Source: Bryoerythrophyllum caledonicum
Taxonomy: Eukaryota > Streptophyta > Bryopsida > Pottiales > Pottiaceae
Assembly (NCBI GenBank): GCA_963971425.1
Contig: OZ020516.1
Span: 35,080,199-35,144,198, forward strand
Length of the DNA stretch: 64,000 nucleotides
Direction of reading: 5' to 3'
Position numbers and translations under genes: made by a program. Below are positions 12,000 to 22,726 of this stretch, one piece after another. Below the pieces are notes generated by a model that was not told the origin of the DNA, ran no database searches, and saw only the letters and a list, made by a program, of their open reading frames with translations. The stretch's first letter is position 1. Each line of letters begins with the position of its first letter.

Positions 12000-14900
12000 A
12001 TGGATCACAGAGAGGGAAATGGTAATCAAAGAATCATTGCAAGCAATGACCGAGGTGCATGGCAGTTTAGTGGATCTCCAAACAGAACTGCTGCTGAGGT
12101 TTTTAAAGGTAGAAGTACTTTACAAGCCAAATCTGCTTATTTAGGTAGGGGAACTCCAAATGTTCCACCTTTTGCTTATGCGGCATTGAGCCCTGAGTTT
12201 TCATCAATGCACGCAGGAAGACTTAGACCTACTAGTGCATCCAATGAAAATCTCTTGTCCTCTACTCCAAGTGATACGGTAAGGGCATTATATAATAGCG
12301 GCGGAAATATGAACAGTGCCGTAGTCAATGGAATTGGGGAGAGGGGCTGTTTCACAGAGACATTGAACGAGGTGAACATGGGGGTGACATTCAATGAGCA
12401 TGTAAACTTGAGGGGAATGGAGAACATGGGTTGTGCTGCAACCGGTATTCCGCAAGCTTCGACACCGGTCAAAGACATGGCTGTGGTTGACTATCGACCC
12501 GTATCTCCATACACTCCACTTGTACGAGGAGGCAACATCGCAATATCGGAATCTATACGGCGTGGTCATGCATCACATGCAGCAGTTCATAGGGACCTCG
12601 CAGTGATTGACAGTATGGATCAAACAACAAGACGGGCTATGCAACGAAGAGCAGAAACTGAGTACGCGCATCATAAGAGAGTAAATGACGGCACACAATT
12701 TACAGTGTTGACTGACTCAGCCGGGAAAATTGTTACTTTGAAATTGAAGGTGACTTCCATGATCAAGAACCTAATCAAGTCGCATCTGGACGTGGGACAA
12801 GTCCACTACGATGATGATGACAAACAATTTGTTTTCATTGAGAATGTTGTCCGTTCTCACTTTCTCTTTGAACCTCCATTGAAATTTAATTGGTTCCCAG
12901 ACTATATGAGGAAGAAGTTGGAGAAGATTCGTAGTGCTTATCGTAAGCACTGGGAAGAATTTGGAACAAAGCATGATGATTGCCCAGCAAAGGCGTATCC
13001 GACATTGTTGTTCTGGTGGCAAAGCCCAGCAGGGTCAAATAAGGGACATAGGATGCGAGAGATGAACCGAGCACGTAAAGGTCACCGTAAAGGAGGAGCG
13101 CATGAAGGACACCCAGGAAGTATCCCGAATATGTTGCATGAGGCTGATTCACATGTAAGTTCTAAGTGAAAGCATACACACAATTAAAAAACATTTAGAA
13201 CATACCATGGACAGTGTGACGATGTTATTGGAGTGACCGTCATCATATACTTGATGTGGAATAATAAGCAAGGGAAACTTACAGACTTCTTTGAAAAGTA
13301 TATGATGGAGATAGTATTTATGGTGGTTCTCAGAGTAGTATGTTTTTGGGCAAAGAATTAAATTTATTTCGGTCGTAGCCAAAATATTATTACTAGTGTG
13401 GTTGCATTTGTAGTAAGTTCCGTAGGAGAATTTATGAAGGACAAATTTATTGTAGGAGCAGTTAATTATTAGTATGTGAAGGTATCAAATTGGAAACATG
13501 TATCTTTCAACTTGAATAGATAATGGGGGGGTGAAATATTGTTGGCAAATGTAACATGGGGGAAGCTTAGTAATGAATCCCAAAATGAATGTGGAAACGT
13601 AAATAAGATAATTTGCACGTGTGTTAGAGTCGTAATCTGTGAATTATCTATTTGACTCGGTAATATTTTAATGACAAAGATGGGGCTATCATGTGTTTTC
13701 TACTATTGCTTATGAGTTTGTGGACTATTTCATTGGTTTTTAACACATTGTTTATTAACGTGGAGGATGTATAGATTAATCCACCAAGCAAATCCGATGC
13801 TGGAAGGATCATGGGCAATACCATGGTCACTCATGAAGACCCTAGCCTCATCGTCATAGCAAAAGAATTAGACGAGTTAAAGCAGACCATGCAAGAGATG
13901 AGGACGAGGATGGATGCTTTACCAGTACTCATGGATGAGCTTCGGGGACTTCTCTTACAAAGGAACAATACATTGCCATTGTCGAATTCCGAGAATGCTG
14001 TTCTCACTTCTGCCAAAGTAGGATTGGAAGGACATGCATCCGTGAACAAGCATGCGCACTATATTGTGGAGGGCTCCGTACAAAAGAGAAATGTAAGAGG
14101 GAAACAAATAATCTTGGGCTTTTGACTATGTAGATAGTATAGTGGTTTTTGGACTTGAGTCATTGAAGACCGAATCTTGTTTTGTGCAGATGATGGAGAC
14201 TGTCAATCACGAAAGTGGGCAAAGATGCACGGGGATGGAAAATTTTCCATCATCAACGAGCCTTGAGTACGAAATAGGTCACGCAGCGTTCGAAGCAGAT
14301 ATTATAGAGACAACTGAAGACAAAACTGATACGGATGATGTCAATGATGTCGAAATCATAGAGGACCTACAATGTAAGGGCAGAAACATAGAAACGCCGC
14401 CGGCAGTGCTGAAACGAAAAGCATGTGAAAATATCAGTGGAGAAGATGAAAGTGAGTTAATCAATATCACTGAATGCGATGTGGATATCCCTTGAAGTAC
14501 TTCATATGCATTTGCTCACAAATTTTTCATTGATATTCAAATTTTGCTATACTCATGTGTTACGGAGAATGAGAATGTAGATGTATGTGCTAGATTATTG
14601 ACTTCAAATTCTACCTAATGCTTTGTAGAGTAAAGATATTGATAATATTGGATGGAAACTCAGGTGGTGCAAAGACAATGTTTGGGCCGGCATTGGTAAA
14701 GACTGCGAGGACGTTGGCAACAGAGGGCATGAAAAGTAACGGCACTGGTTCTACATTTCAAGTGGACGAAGCAAATTATGCGGGGTGCGAAGGCAATATT
14801 GTTCACATAGAAGAAGATCGTCTACGACGGGGGAAGAATAAGGTGACTGGAATCAGGCAAGGACAACGACGTAAAAGCAAATATGATGACTGTGTACCAC

Positions 14901-15888
14901 CCTCAACACTGAAACCAAAAAAAAATCAGGTACTCATTTGCTAATACGTCGATATTGTTGGAATCATGGATGGATAAGGAATTGGTCCAATTGGACAAGT
15001 AGAAAGTGCGCAAAATTTATAAGACTTTCTAGGAGCTATGAAATGATAACTTTGATAAAAATCTGTAGTTCGAAGCAAGAAGAAGAATGCAGAGTGTACT
15101 TATGGAATAGAGGAGGTGCTTGAAAAGTGAAGATTTATGGTAACATTATATTGTAAGAACAAACTAGATCAGGTAAACATTGTGTATTATTGAACGCGTT
15201 CACTGAGAATTAGGTATGCATGTGAAGAGCCGGAAATGCCTTCAGTACAAGGGACACCCAACAAATATTAATCTATATTTTAGACATAGTGTCTAAATTT
15301 ATATAGTATAAATGCTATAATTAAAGATTAATAATGGATATTTATGACAATAAAACAATGTACACCTTTTGTTTTATAAGATGAATGAATCCAAGGAAAT
15401 TATAATGATGCATTCTTGTAACTTCTAAGGAACTCGAGAGTATATGGAATAGGAAAATAATTTATGTGTCTCGTATATAGATGTTATAGTATTTGGAAGT
15501 TATTGGTTGAGGAAATACTAATGAGTTTTAAGCATGACAGGTTAAGTATCCATTGCCTGCCAACAAGGAAGTTTGGATCATGCATCCTGCATATGCCGAC
15601 ATTCCGGTGGCATTGGGAAAAACAAGTTACAGTTTTAAGACCACCAAAAGTACGCTACTATCATCACCTTGGCGAAGTCTGACGTGGGAAGCTGGCATGC
15701 AACTTGTAGAAATAAAGAAAGTCTATCAATGTGGTGTTAAGGTGATGCATCCTACCAATCAACCTAATAAAGGGGTGATTACTCTGGATAATGTGCAAGA
15801 CGTCAATTTCTCGGAAGAGGCCTTAGTCATGTGGGGGACGGAGTATTTAATATTGATTGCTTCACCCTTCACAAAAAAGAAGAAGTGA
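12000..15888 (+). CDS. Plant transposase-like protein (Transposase_24, Ptta/En/Spm family), five exons
   Basis: Proposed exons are 12,000-13,154, 13,775-14,092, 14,190-14,451, 14,631-14,929 and 15,541-15,888 (stop TGA). All junctions are GT..AG, phases agree, and the joined frame is about 793 residues. The start is the ATG at 12,000, just inside an acceptor (TGTACAG at 11,989-11,995), so a 5' untranslated exon is likely. Residues of about 250-380 form the recognisable domain: FxFxPPLKFNWFPDYM, YRKHWEEFG, LLFWWQSPAGSNKGHRM...NRARK and a closing GHPGSIPNMLHEAD. This is the plant Transposase_24 signature of CACTA accessory proteins. Exon 2 is helical and probably a coiled coil (KELDELKQTMQEMRTRM), and exon 3 is acidic. 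The family usually accompanies a separate catalytic transposase, which I do not find nearby. Exons 3 to 4 are the least certain join. Confidence 0.7.
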
Positions 15889-16410
15889 AATGATGAGGTA
15901 CGTATTCCACCAGTGCTTCAGCAATGGTATATTATAGTTGTGTGTAGAAGCATAAATGAACAACTTCAAAGTCGTCAGCACTATGCATGCAAAGGGAAGG
16001 TCTAGATCAAAGACGTTGATGTTATGAACTAGAGCATTCAGACATAATATAGTTATGTTATTAAGAAGTGACCTGAAATCATCGGTTTTGTTGTATTTCA
16101 GAAGTAATATTATATGTTTCACATATACTAGTGGAACGATTTGTCTTTTAATTTCCATGCATTGGTCTAGACTCTCTATGAAGTGAATATGTGTTTACAT
16201 ATAACCTAGATGTATGTTTTTTGGGAATGTAATGAATAAGATGGAAAATACAAAAGGATATGTGGTGAAATTTAGCTGTATAGATTATAATCTAGAATCA
16301 ATGATTTGAAACCGAGTTTTGGAAAAATTCATCTTCTGATATAATTATTTATATTACATCTGAAATTATATTCACCAAAAAAAAGAATGATGTAGGACGG
16401 AACACATATT

Positions 16411-17366
16411 GGAAATCATACCCCGAATCATACTTGGAATCATACCCAGAGTAATACCTAGATTCATACCTCATTTCTTACTCAGAATTATACCCGGATA
16501 CTTACTCAGAATTATATCCTTATACTTGAAATCATACCCAGAATCATATCCGGATTCCTACCGGGATTCATACCTGGAAAAATATCTGGATTCATATGAG
16601 GAATCATACCCAAAATTATACCCGGAATCATACCGAAATATTACCCGGATTCATACCCAAAATTATACCCGGAATCATACCCAAAATTATACCCGGAATC
16701 ATATCCGGAATTATACCTGGAATCATATCCGGAATCATAACCGGAATCATACCCGAAATCATATCCGGAATCATACCCGGAATCATATCCGAAATCATAC
16801 CCAGAATCATATCCGGAATCATACCCGGAATCATATCCGGAATCATACCCGGAATCATATCCGGAATCATACCCGGAATCATATCCGGAACCCTATACCC
16901 AAAATCATATCCGGAATCGTACCTCAAATCATACCCAGAATCATACCCAAAATCATACCCGGAATCATAAACCGGAATCATATCCGGAATCATACCTGTA
17001 ACTATACCCGGAATCACGCCCGGAATCATGCCCGAGATCATACCCGGAATCATACCCGGAATCATACCCGGAATCAAGTGAGGACTAATACCCGGATTCA
17101 TACCCAGAATCTTTCCCGGAATCATATCCAGATTCATACCCAAATTCGTACCTGGATACATACCAAAAATCATACCCGGGTTCTTACCCGGATTCATACG
17201 TAGCTACATACCCCAATTCATACCTTTGTTTATACCCGACATGAAACCCCGTATCATATCCAAATTCATACCTAAATTCAAACTTGGTATCATACCCGAT
17301 TTCGTACCCGATTTCATACCAGGTACCGTATTCAGTTTCATATCTAGTATCATATCCGGATACGTG
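16411..17366. repeat. Degenerate 12-bp tandem repeat array (GGAATCATAYCC)
   Basis: About 80 copies of a 12-mer, GGAATCATACCC alternating with GGAATCATATCC, so that a 24-bp double unit is clear in the core (16,700-16,900). Copies degrade toward both ends. Since 12 is divisible by 3, all frames stay open in places and give Ile-Ile-Pro-Gly or Asn-His-Thr-Arg strings, which I do not regard as proteins. The array ends about 360 bp from the CACTA-like right terminus. Confidence 0.9.
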
Positions 17367-17439
17367 TTGAGAACACACAAGAAACTACGAAGATGAGGTA
17401 ATTTTTAGAAACTGCTGTAGTACATGACATGTCTATTTC

Positions 17440-17580
17440 TCACTAGACGTTAACAATGGTGAGATGCATTAAGTTAGGTGCACGTGTTAGCACACTGGAG
17501 CTTCTCACCGGACTTTAGCAATAGGCAGGTGCATCATGCTGGCTGCACGTGTCAACATACGGGATGGAAACCTCATCTGA
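17440..17580. repeat. Two diverged direct repeats of about 70 bp
   Basis: The segments at 17,440-17,507 and 17,508-17,578 share ARGTGCATYATG/AAGTTAGGTGCACGTGT-like blocks in the same order. They lie between the 12-mer array and the right CACTA-like end. Confidence 0.5.
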
Positions 17581-17731
17581 AGTAAAATGTGGTAAACATG
17601 GAAAAGTGGAGGATAAAGTAAAATCGTCATTTTACAGTGCCGAAAGGGGACACGGAGGGGGAGAGGCTACTGGGAGCTGAGGTTCCAGCACCCCGACCAA
17701 CGCCCACAGTCCGACTTTTCTTATAGTGACT

Positions 17732-18560
17732 CCTACCAAGGGTATCCGCACGCACATCCCTGGCATTTGCTTTGAGGGAGGCTGAGGGACGAGAGAGGAA
17801 GGTTAGAGTTTCAACAACGCCTTTCTGAGGAAGCGAGGGAGGAGAGGCTGAGAGAGGGCTGCGACAAGAGAAGTTTAGTGAGGTGAGGGCTGCGAGGAGG
17901 GGAGACAACTGTGAGGAGGCTTAACGATCTGGGAGGAGAGAGAGTTGCGAAGAGGCGTTGCGATCTGCAAGGAAGGAGGGAGGTTAGAGGTGCGAGTAGG
18001 CGAAGCGAGCTGCAAGGGAGAAGACAGACTAAGCTGCGAAGGAGGAGGGAGGGGAGAGCTACGAGGGAAGAGGGAGGAGAGAGTTGTAAGGGAGGAGGGA
18101 GGAGAGAGTTGTGAGGGATGAGGGAGGAAAGAGGTGCGAGGGAGGAGAGAGTTGTGAAGATTTGTGAGGAAGGAAGGAGAGGGATGTGAGGGAGCGAGGG
18201 AGGAGAGGTGGGGAGGAACTGATCTAGGATTTGGAAGGGGGAAAGAAGGAAAAGGGCAGATCTAGGGTTTTGAGGGGAGGAGCGGATCGTGGGTTTTGGA
18301 GGGAGAGGGGATGGTGAGAGAGGAACGGATCGTGGGTTTTTGGGGGGAGAGGGGATGGTGGAAGAGGAGCGGATTGTGGATTTTGGGGGGGAGAGGGGGT
18401 GGTGGAGGAGGAGTGGATCTTGGATTTTTGGAGGAAGAGGGGATGGTGGAAGAGGAACTAGGAATAGGAGACGCGGATCTAGGATTTTGAGAGAGCTTTC
18501 CAGAGAAGAAGGTTGGAGGAGCAACACTTGGGGGTGTGCGCCCGCACACTCCTGGTCTAG
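17732..18560. repeat. GA-rich low-complexity stretch with a minisatellite
   Basis: The plus strand is strongly G/A-rich (GGGAGGAGAG motifs). Within 18,275-18,475 about four units of 45-60 bp repeat, built on GGATCGTGGGTTTT then GGGGAGAGGGGATGGTGG. Open frames on both strands are compositional. Confidence 0.75.
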
Positions 18561-19945
18561 GATCACGACATCAACGGTCTCGTAAATTCTATGGGATCGT
18601 TTTGGATTTTAGGAAAATGCGGCAGCTAGGATTTGTAATTTTAGGATTTGGATTGTGGGTTGGGGCAGCTAGAATATTGATTACGATCTAGTTTGCGGAT
18701 TTATGTGTATGGCTCTTAGAGTTTCTCTATATGGCTGCTAGCTTTGTGGGCATTGATGTGAAGAGGTTGGATAGTGCTGTACTAGTGCTGCACGCATGGA
18801 TTTAGTTTACACTGCGGATTGCACTCATTGCTTCAATACTCACTTGTTCGGAAGTCACTATTTCAGTACTTGACTGTGAGCTGCACTCACTAGTTGATGC
18901 CTTTTTCATGTGTATATACTAAAAATCTAAAGAAACAAAAGTTTTGAACATACTGAAGTTGGTGTCTTCATTCATGTGCACAAAGATTGGTATTAGCTCA
19001 CCTCATTCTATCATAACCTCTCTTTGATTAACCTCTAAACATGATAAATACAAACTTCAAGTTCTCTAGTTTTGAATCACAAATGAAACAAAGTTAAAGA
19101 AGCTTACAATGCTCAAGTGAAATGCCTTGAAGTGCCAATTGCCTCCAAGCTACACACCCCATACAAAATTAACAATAATTAACAAATGAATTGATTATCA
19201 TATATGATTTTAACGTTGTAGTTTGAAGAGAGCTCATCTATGAAAGCGGGAAGAAAAAAGACCATTTGGGGTTTGTACAAATAACTTATATTCATGTTGA
19301 AACCTTGTGCCTTAAGCAAATTAGTCCAACTCTAACTTTAGGACTTTGAAGATTTTACTTTGTTGTTCCTTTTGTTTCAGTCTTTCGAAGTTATATAAAA
19401 TTCTAGTGCTACATATGGTATGAAGATACTTGGGACTTTTCATCATGTATTTTCAACAAAGCACTATATAAATATTATCTACGTTTTGTAGGTTTCTGGC
19501 AAAAATTGAAGAACATCTCCGACAACGGTGGCAAAATTGTGATTGAATATTGAACACCATCAAACTTTGGTGCCTGTATTGCTAATACCTGCAACATACC
19601 TTGAGGTAAGCAATTACTTTTTATATATTGGCACCATTGCTTATTTGATCTAATGTATTGTGTTGTTGATAGAATGACCTTTAATTGCAAGTACAAACCC
19701 TTTCTTTTCTTGTATTATTGGTGGTTGTTCTAATCTTGAGTTGCCCTACGTGACAATAGTACGGTTGTAAATTCTTAATATCTTGCAATAGTTTTCAATA
19801 GTATTAATATTGTATACCGTGTATAATATTTCAATCTATTAAGGTGGATAGCTGTGATGGATAATTTTAGCCAACCCTCGTTAATGTTATTGAAATCCTA
19901 AATTTGTTTGACAATAACTCATCAAAAACAAATCAAATCTATTAG
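18561..19945. other. Intergenic AT-rich stretch
   Basis: No long frame with a recognisable domain, and no repeat or RNA gene that I can support. Confidence 0.35.
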
Positions 19946-21130
19946 TTCTAGCTCAATGAGTAAGAAAGGAAATCAAGACTCAAATTTCCAACTTTAACCA
20001 TAGAATCTCCATCGCAACTTATTAACTCCTAAAGGCCCAAGAGTCTCCTTGGAGGACTCTTGAAGGTTTGGGCAAATTCTATGAGGTTAATAATAATAAG
20101 TAATACTATTTCCTTTCATATTGTTAAAATGCATTTATTGTTTTTGGTGAAAAATTGCACATTAAACCAAGTCAAACAATTTCACATATTGTAATGCATT
20201 GTCAAGCAAGGTACCAAAAAACTCCTCCTTTCTACAAAAAACTCCTCCTTTCTACAAAAAACTCCTCCTTTTCTACAAAAACTTATAGATCTTTATATTT
20301 TTAACATTTTATTTTTTCTACTACAAGACGTGGTGTAAACCTTCTTATTGACCATTTGGATTCTCATTCTAAAACATGTCTAATTCAAAAAAAATAAAGC
20401 TCAAATTGATAAATTTTGAACCTCAATCCTTGCACAATTTATTTGAATATGCTACACCCCTTCTCTACCTCTAAAAGTTTGTGTACAAAAAAATAACATT
20501 ATGATTAATATGATGGTAATGAATGTAGACCATGTGTTATGCAAACTTTGAAAACCAAGTGAAGTGAAACTCTGGTGATCTACTCACCTTCGGAAAGAAA
20601 ATGAACCGTGTTATCTACTTCAAACACATTAATCTTTCAATCCGTGCACTCAAACTTCTTGAAATTTTGTGGGAAAGTTAATTAATAAGTTATAATTGAA
20701 ATCCTACGGTTAGATATAGGAATTCAAAAAATTTGTTTCTCTCTTCACTCATTGCACTAGAACAATCAGTTTTAAAGTGACTTTGATGTGAAAATGCCTT
20801 GGGTCTTTAGAGGTTAAGTAACATACTCACAAACTTTCATAAACTTTGACTCCATGGATTGAAAGATTAAAGTGTTTGAAGTAGAGAACATGGTTCATTT
20901 TCTTCTCTAGGTTAAGTGGATCACCAAAGTTTCACATGACTTGGTTCTAAGAGTTTGCATTACACATGGTCTAGAGTTGTTACCATCATGTCAAGAATGA
21001 TATTAGTTCCTTGTACACCAATGTTTAGGAGTAGAGAAGAGGTGTAGCATATTCAAAAAAATAGTGCAATGAATTAAGGCTCTACTAATTTTTGGTTATT
21101 TCATTTCAATGTGTCATTAAAAGGTTTAAA
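19946..21130. repeat. AT-rich dispersed repeat R1, composite inverted copy (C/D)
   Basis: Three pieces of the R1 family lie side by side. 19,946-20,030 is in forward orientation (TCAATGAGTAAGAAAGG), 20,040-20,770 is reversed and nearly full length, and 20,815-21,115 is forward again. The last two form a long imperfect inverted repeat around 20,770-20,815. The left arm also has a triplicated short unit ACAAAAAACTCCTCCTTTCT at 20,214-20,280. There is no coding capacity. Confidence 0.6.
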
Positions 21131-21549
21131 CTCATCATCATATTTGGAAGCATCATCCATGTGTCCACAAACATATGTTTTATTAGATGAATGGTGCGTT
21201 GGAGGTTAACAATTCATGTTTATTGACGAATTTGCAATCGTCATGTTTTTATTTTTTCAATAGCGATAATGGAGAGCCGTTCATTTTAGACTCCTTCGAT
21301 ACGTCTACACACCCAAAGAGATAATATCCTTTTCAATAGCTTTGTGGAGGCCCGATTAGTACAAGCAACACGTGCAAGGTAAATTCAAGAGAGGTCTAGT
21401 GGGGTCATGACATTTGAAATAAGAAGGGCAATAGAATTGCTCTTTGAATGATGTGATGTGGTAGGCTTGGCAACCAGGGAGCATGCATTTGAAAGTGGCA
21501 TGAAATTGAATGGGTCAAAGTTGTTTCTATTTGAGGTGGCGGTGCGTAT
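21131..21549. other. Intergenic stretch beside the copia fossil
   Basis: Nothing I can support. Part of it may be remnant retroelement sequence. Confidence 0.3.
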
Positions 21550-21915
21550 CACTAGGGTAGATGATGCATCACATTGGACCGGAGAGATAATAGGAGAACG
21601 CCTTGGCATGTGTGTGTCTTGATCACTTCTTTCAAAGGATTGCAAGAGCGTCGGATGCAAGTGGGTGTTTTGCACGAAGAAGGATGCTTCGGATCAAGTT
21701 GTGCGCCACAAGGTCGATTGGTGGCAAAAAGATACTCTCAAGTTGAAGGAGTGGACTTTCTTGTGACCTTTGCTCCCGTTGCAAAGTTCAACACCATTTG
21801 GTGCATCCTTGCCTTTGGAGCAGTGTTGGATTTGGAGATCCATCAAATGGATGTGAAGACCGCATTTTTTAATGGCGATTTAGAAGAGGACATTGTGAGC
21901 CAAATAAACCGCCCT
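21550..21915 (+). mobile_element. Ty1/copia reverse transcriptase fragment (fossil)
   Basis: The plus strand carries the start of a copia reverse transcriptase: GCKWVF, then RLVAK.YSQVEGVDF, TFAPVAKF and LEIHQMDVKTAF.NGDLEE, in the usual order and spacing. Only this part of pol is present, with no LTRs, integrase or RNase H. It is a broken fragment with more than one break. Confidence 0.85.
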
Positions 21916-22726
21916 TCAAGGGTGGCTTATCTTGAACACAAGATCCTAATATGGGGCCTGATTGCTTGTGTAACCAACCCTCAGCCCATTCATACACAAC
22001 TTATACAAGCATGGCGACACGTCTCATGTTCACTTGGGTTCCTTGTGGTTAACTAGTGAGGTGGTGACTTAATCCAGCCTTCTAATTGAACCCACCTCTT
22101 AAAACAAGTGTAACTTTTGCTCTAGGGCTCCGAATGCAACGTTGTCAACGCTCATGGGTTCAACTCAGCATTCCAAACTTGATTAGACCCTTAATGATCA
22201 GGTTCAGGCTTAGGTGTGACCCTGGAACCAGTTGGCAGCAGACAGGCTTCCCTATTTTCTACCAACTTATAATCCTAATTATCTCCTTGACTTCAACTCC
22301 GATTCTTATGTTTGTTTTTCTGATTCTTATTAGTTTTTTGTGCTTAACATGATGGCAGCATTCAATTGATCACTTGACTCGACCCTGGACCTCACAGCCA
22401 GCGACCAGCAGTGCACCTTCAACATATGATGTATCCAAGATCGTGAATCACATTCCACGCATATACCACATCCATTCACACAAGTATCCCACCTCAACCT
22501 CGTTGCGAATGAACCTCCGGCTGATTTTACTTACTAATGACCAATTATCCGGTTGTTTAGTTGAGTGTGAAGCAAACCCTAATTCTAGCAAAAAATTGGC
22601 AGCGCTTCCGCATGGTTTTAGTATTTAGAAATTTAGGGTTCCTTATTGCATAAGGAATTTACTACTAGCTGGGGGGTGAGGAGAGGCTCCCTGGTTCATT
22701 CGATTCACCCTCCTTCCTTCAGTTCC
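21916..22726. other. Non-genic stretch before the minisatellite
   Basis: Short frames only, and no recognised domain. The last bases before the minisatellite, TTCCGGCTCTC at about 22,722, recur just after the minisatellite at about 34,408, so the array may have expanded inside one original sequence. Confidence 0.35.

Larger units (their letters stand above)
11310..17728 (+). mobile_element. Candidate CACTA (En/Spm-like) DNA transposon
   Basis: The right end reads CGACTTTTCTTATAGTG and stops at 17,728. Its reverse complement, CACTATAAGAAAAGTCGG, is a typical CACTA terminus. A candidate left end CACTACATTTTAAGAAGG starts at 11,310. Both candidate ends are flanked by the triplet ACT (11,307-11,309 and 17,729-17,731), matching the 3-bp target duplication of the superfamily. 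Inside are a Transposase_24 gene (12,000-15,888) and a subterminal repeat array (16,411-17,366). The right end is well supported. The left end is weak, because similarity to the right end is short. No TnpD-like catalytic transposase is visible, so the element would be non-autonomous. Confidence 0.4.

Noticed and set aside
16409-17203. 264- and 189-codon frames across the 12-bp array
   Set aside because: A unit length divisible by three keeps several frames open at once. Ile-Pro-Gly and Asn-His-Thr-Arg strings on both strands show that this is a repeat artefact.
17811-18566. 251-codon Ser/Pro/Leu frame on the minus strand
   Set aside because: It is the complement of a GA-rich minisatellite, and the plus strand carries equally long Gly/Glu/Arg frames.
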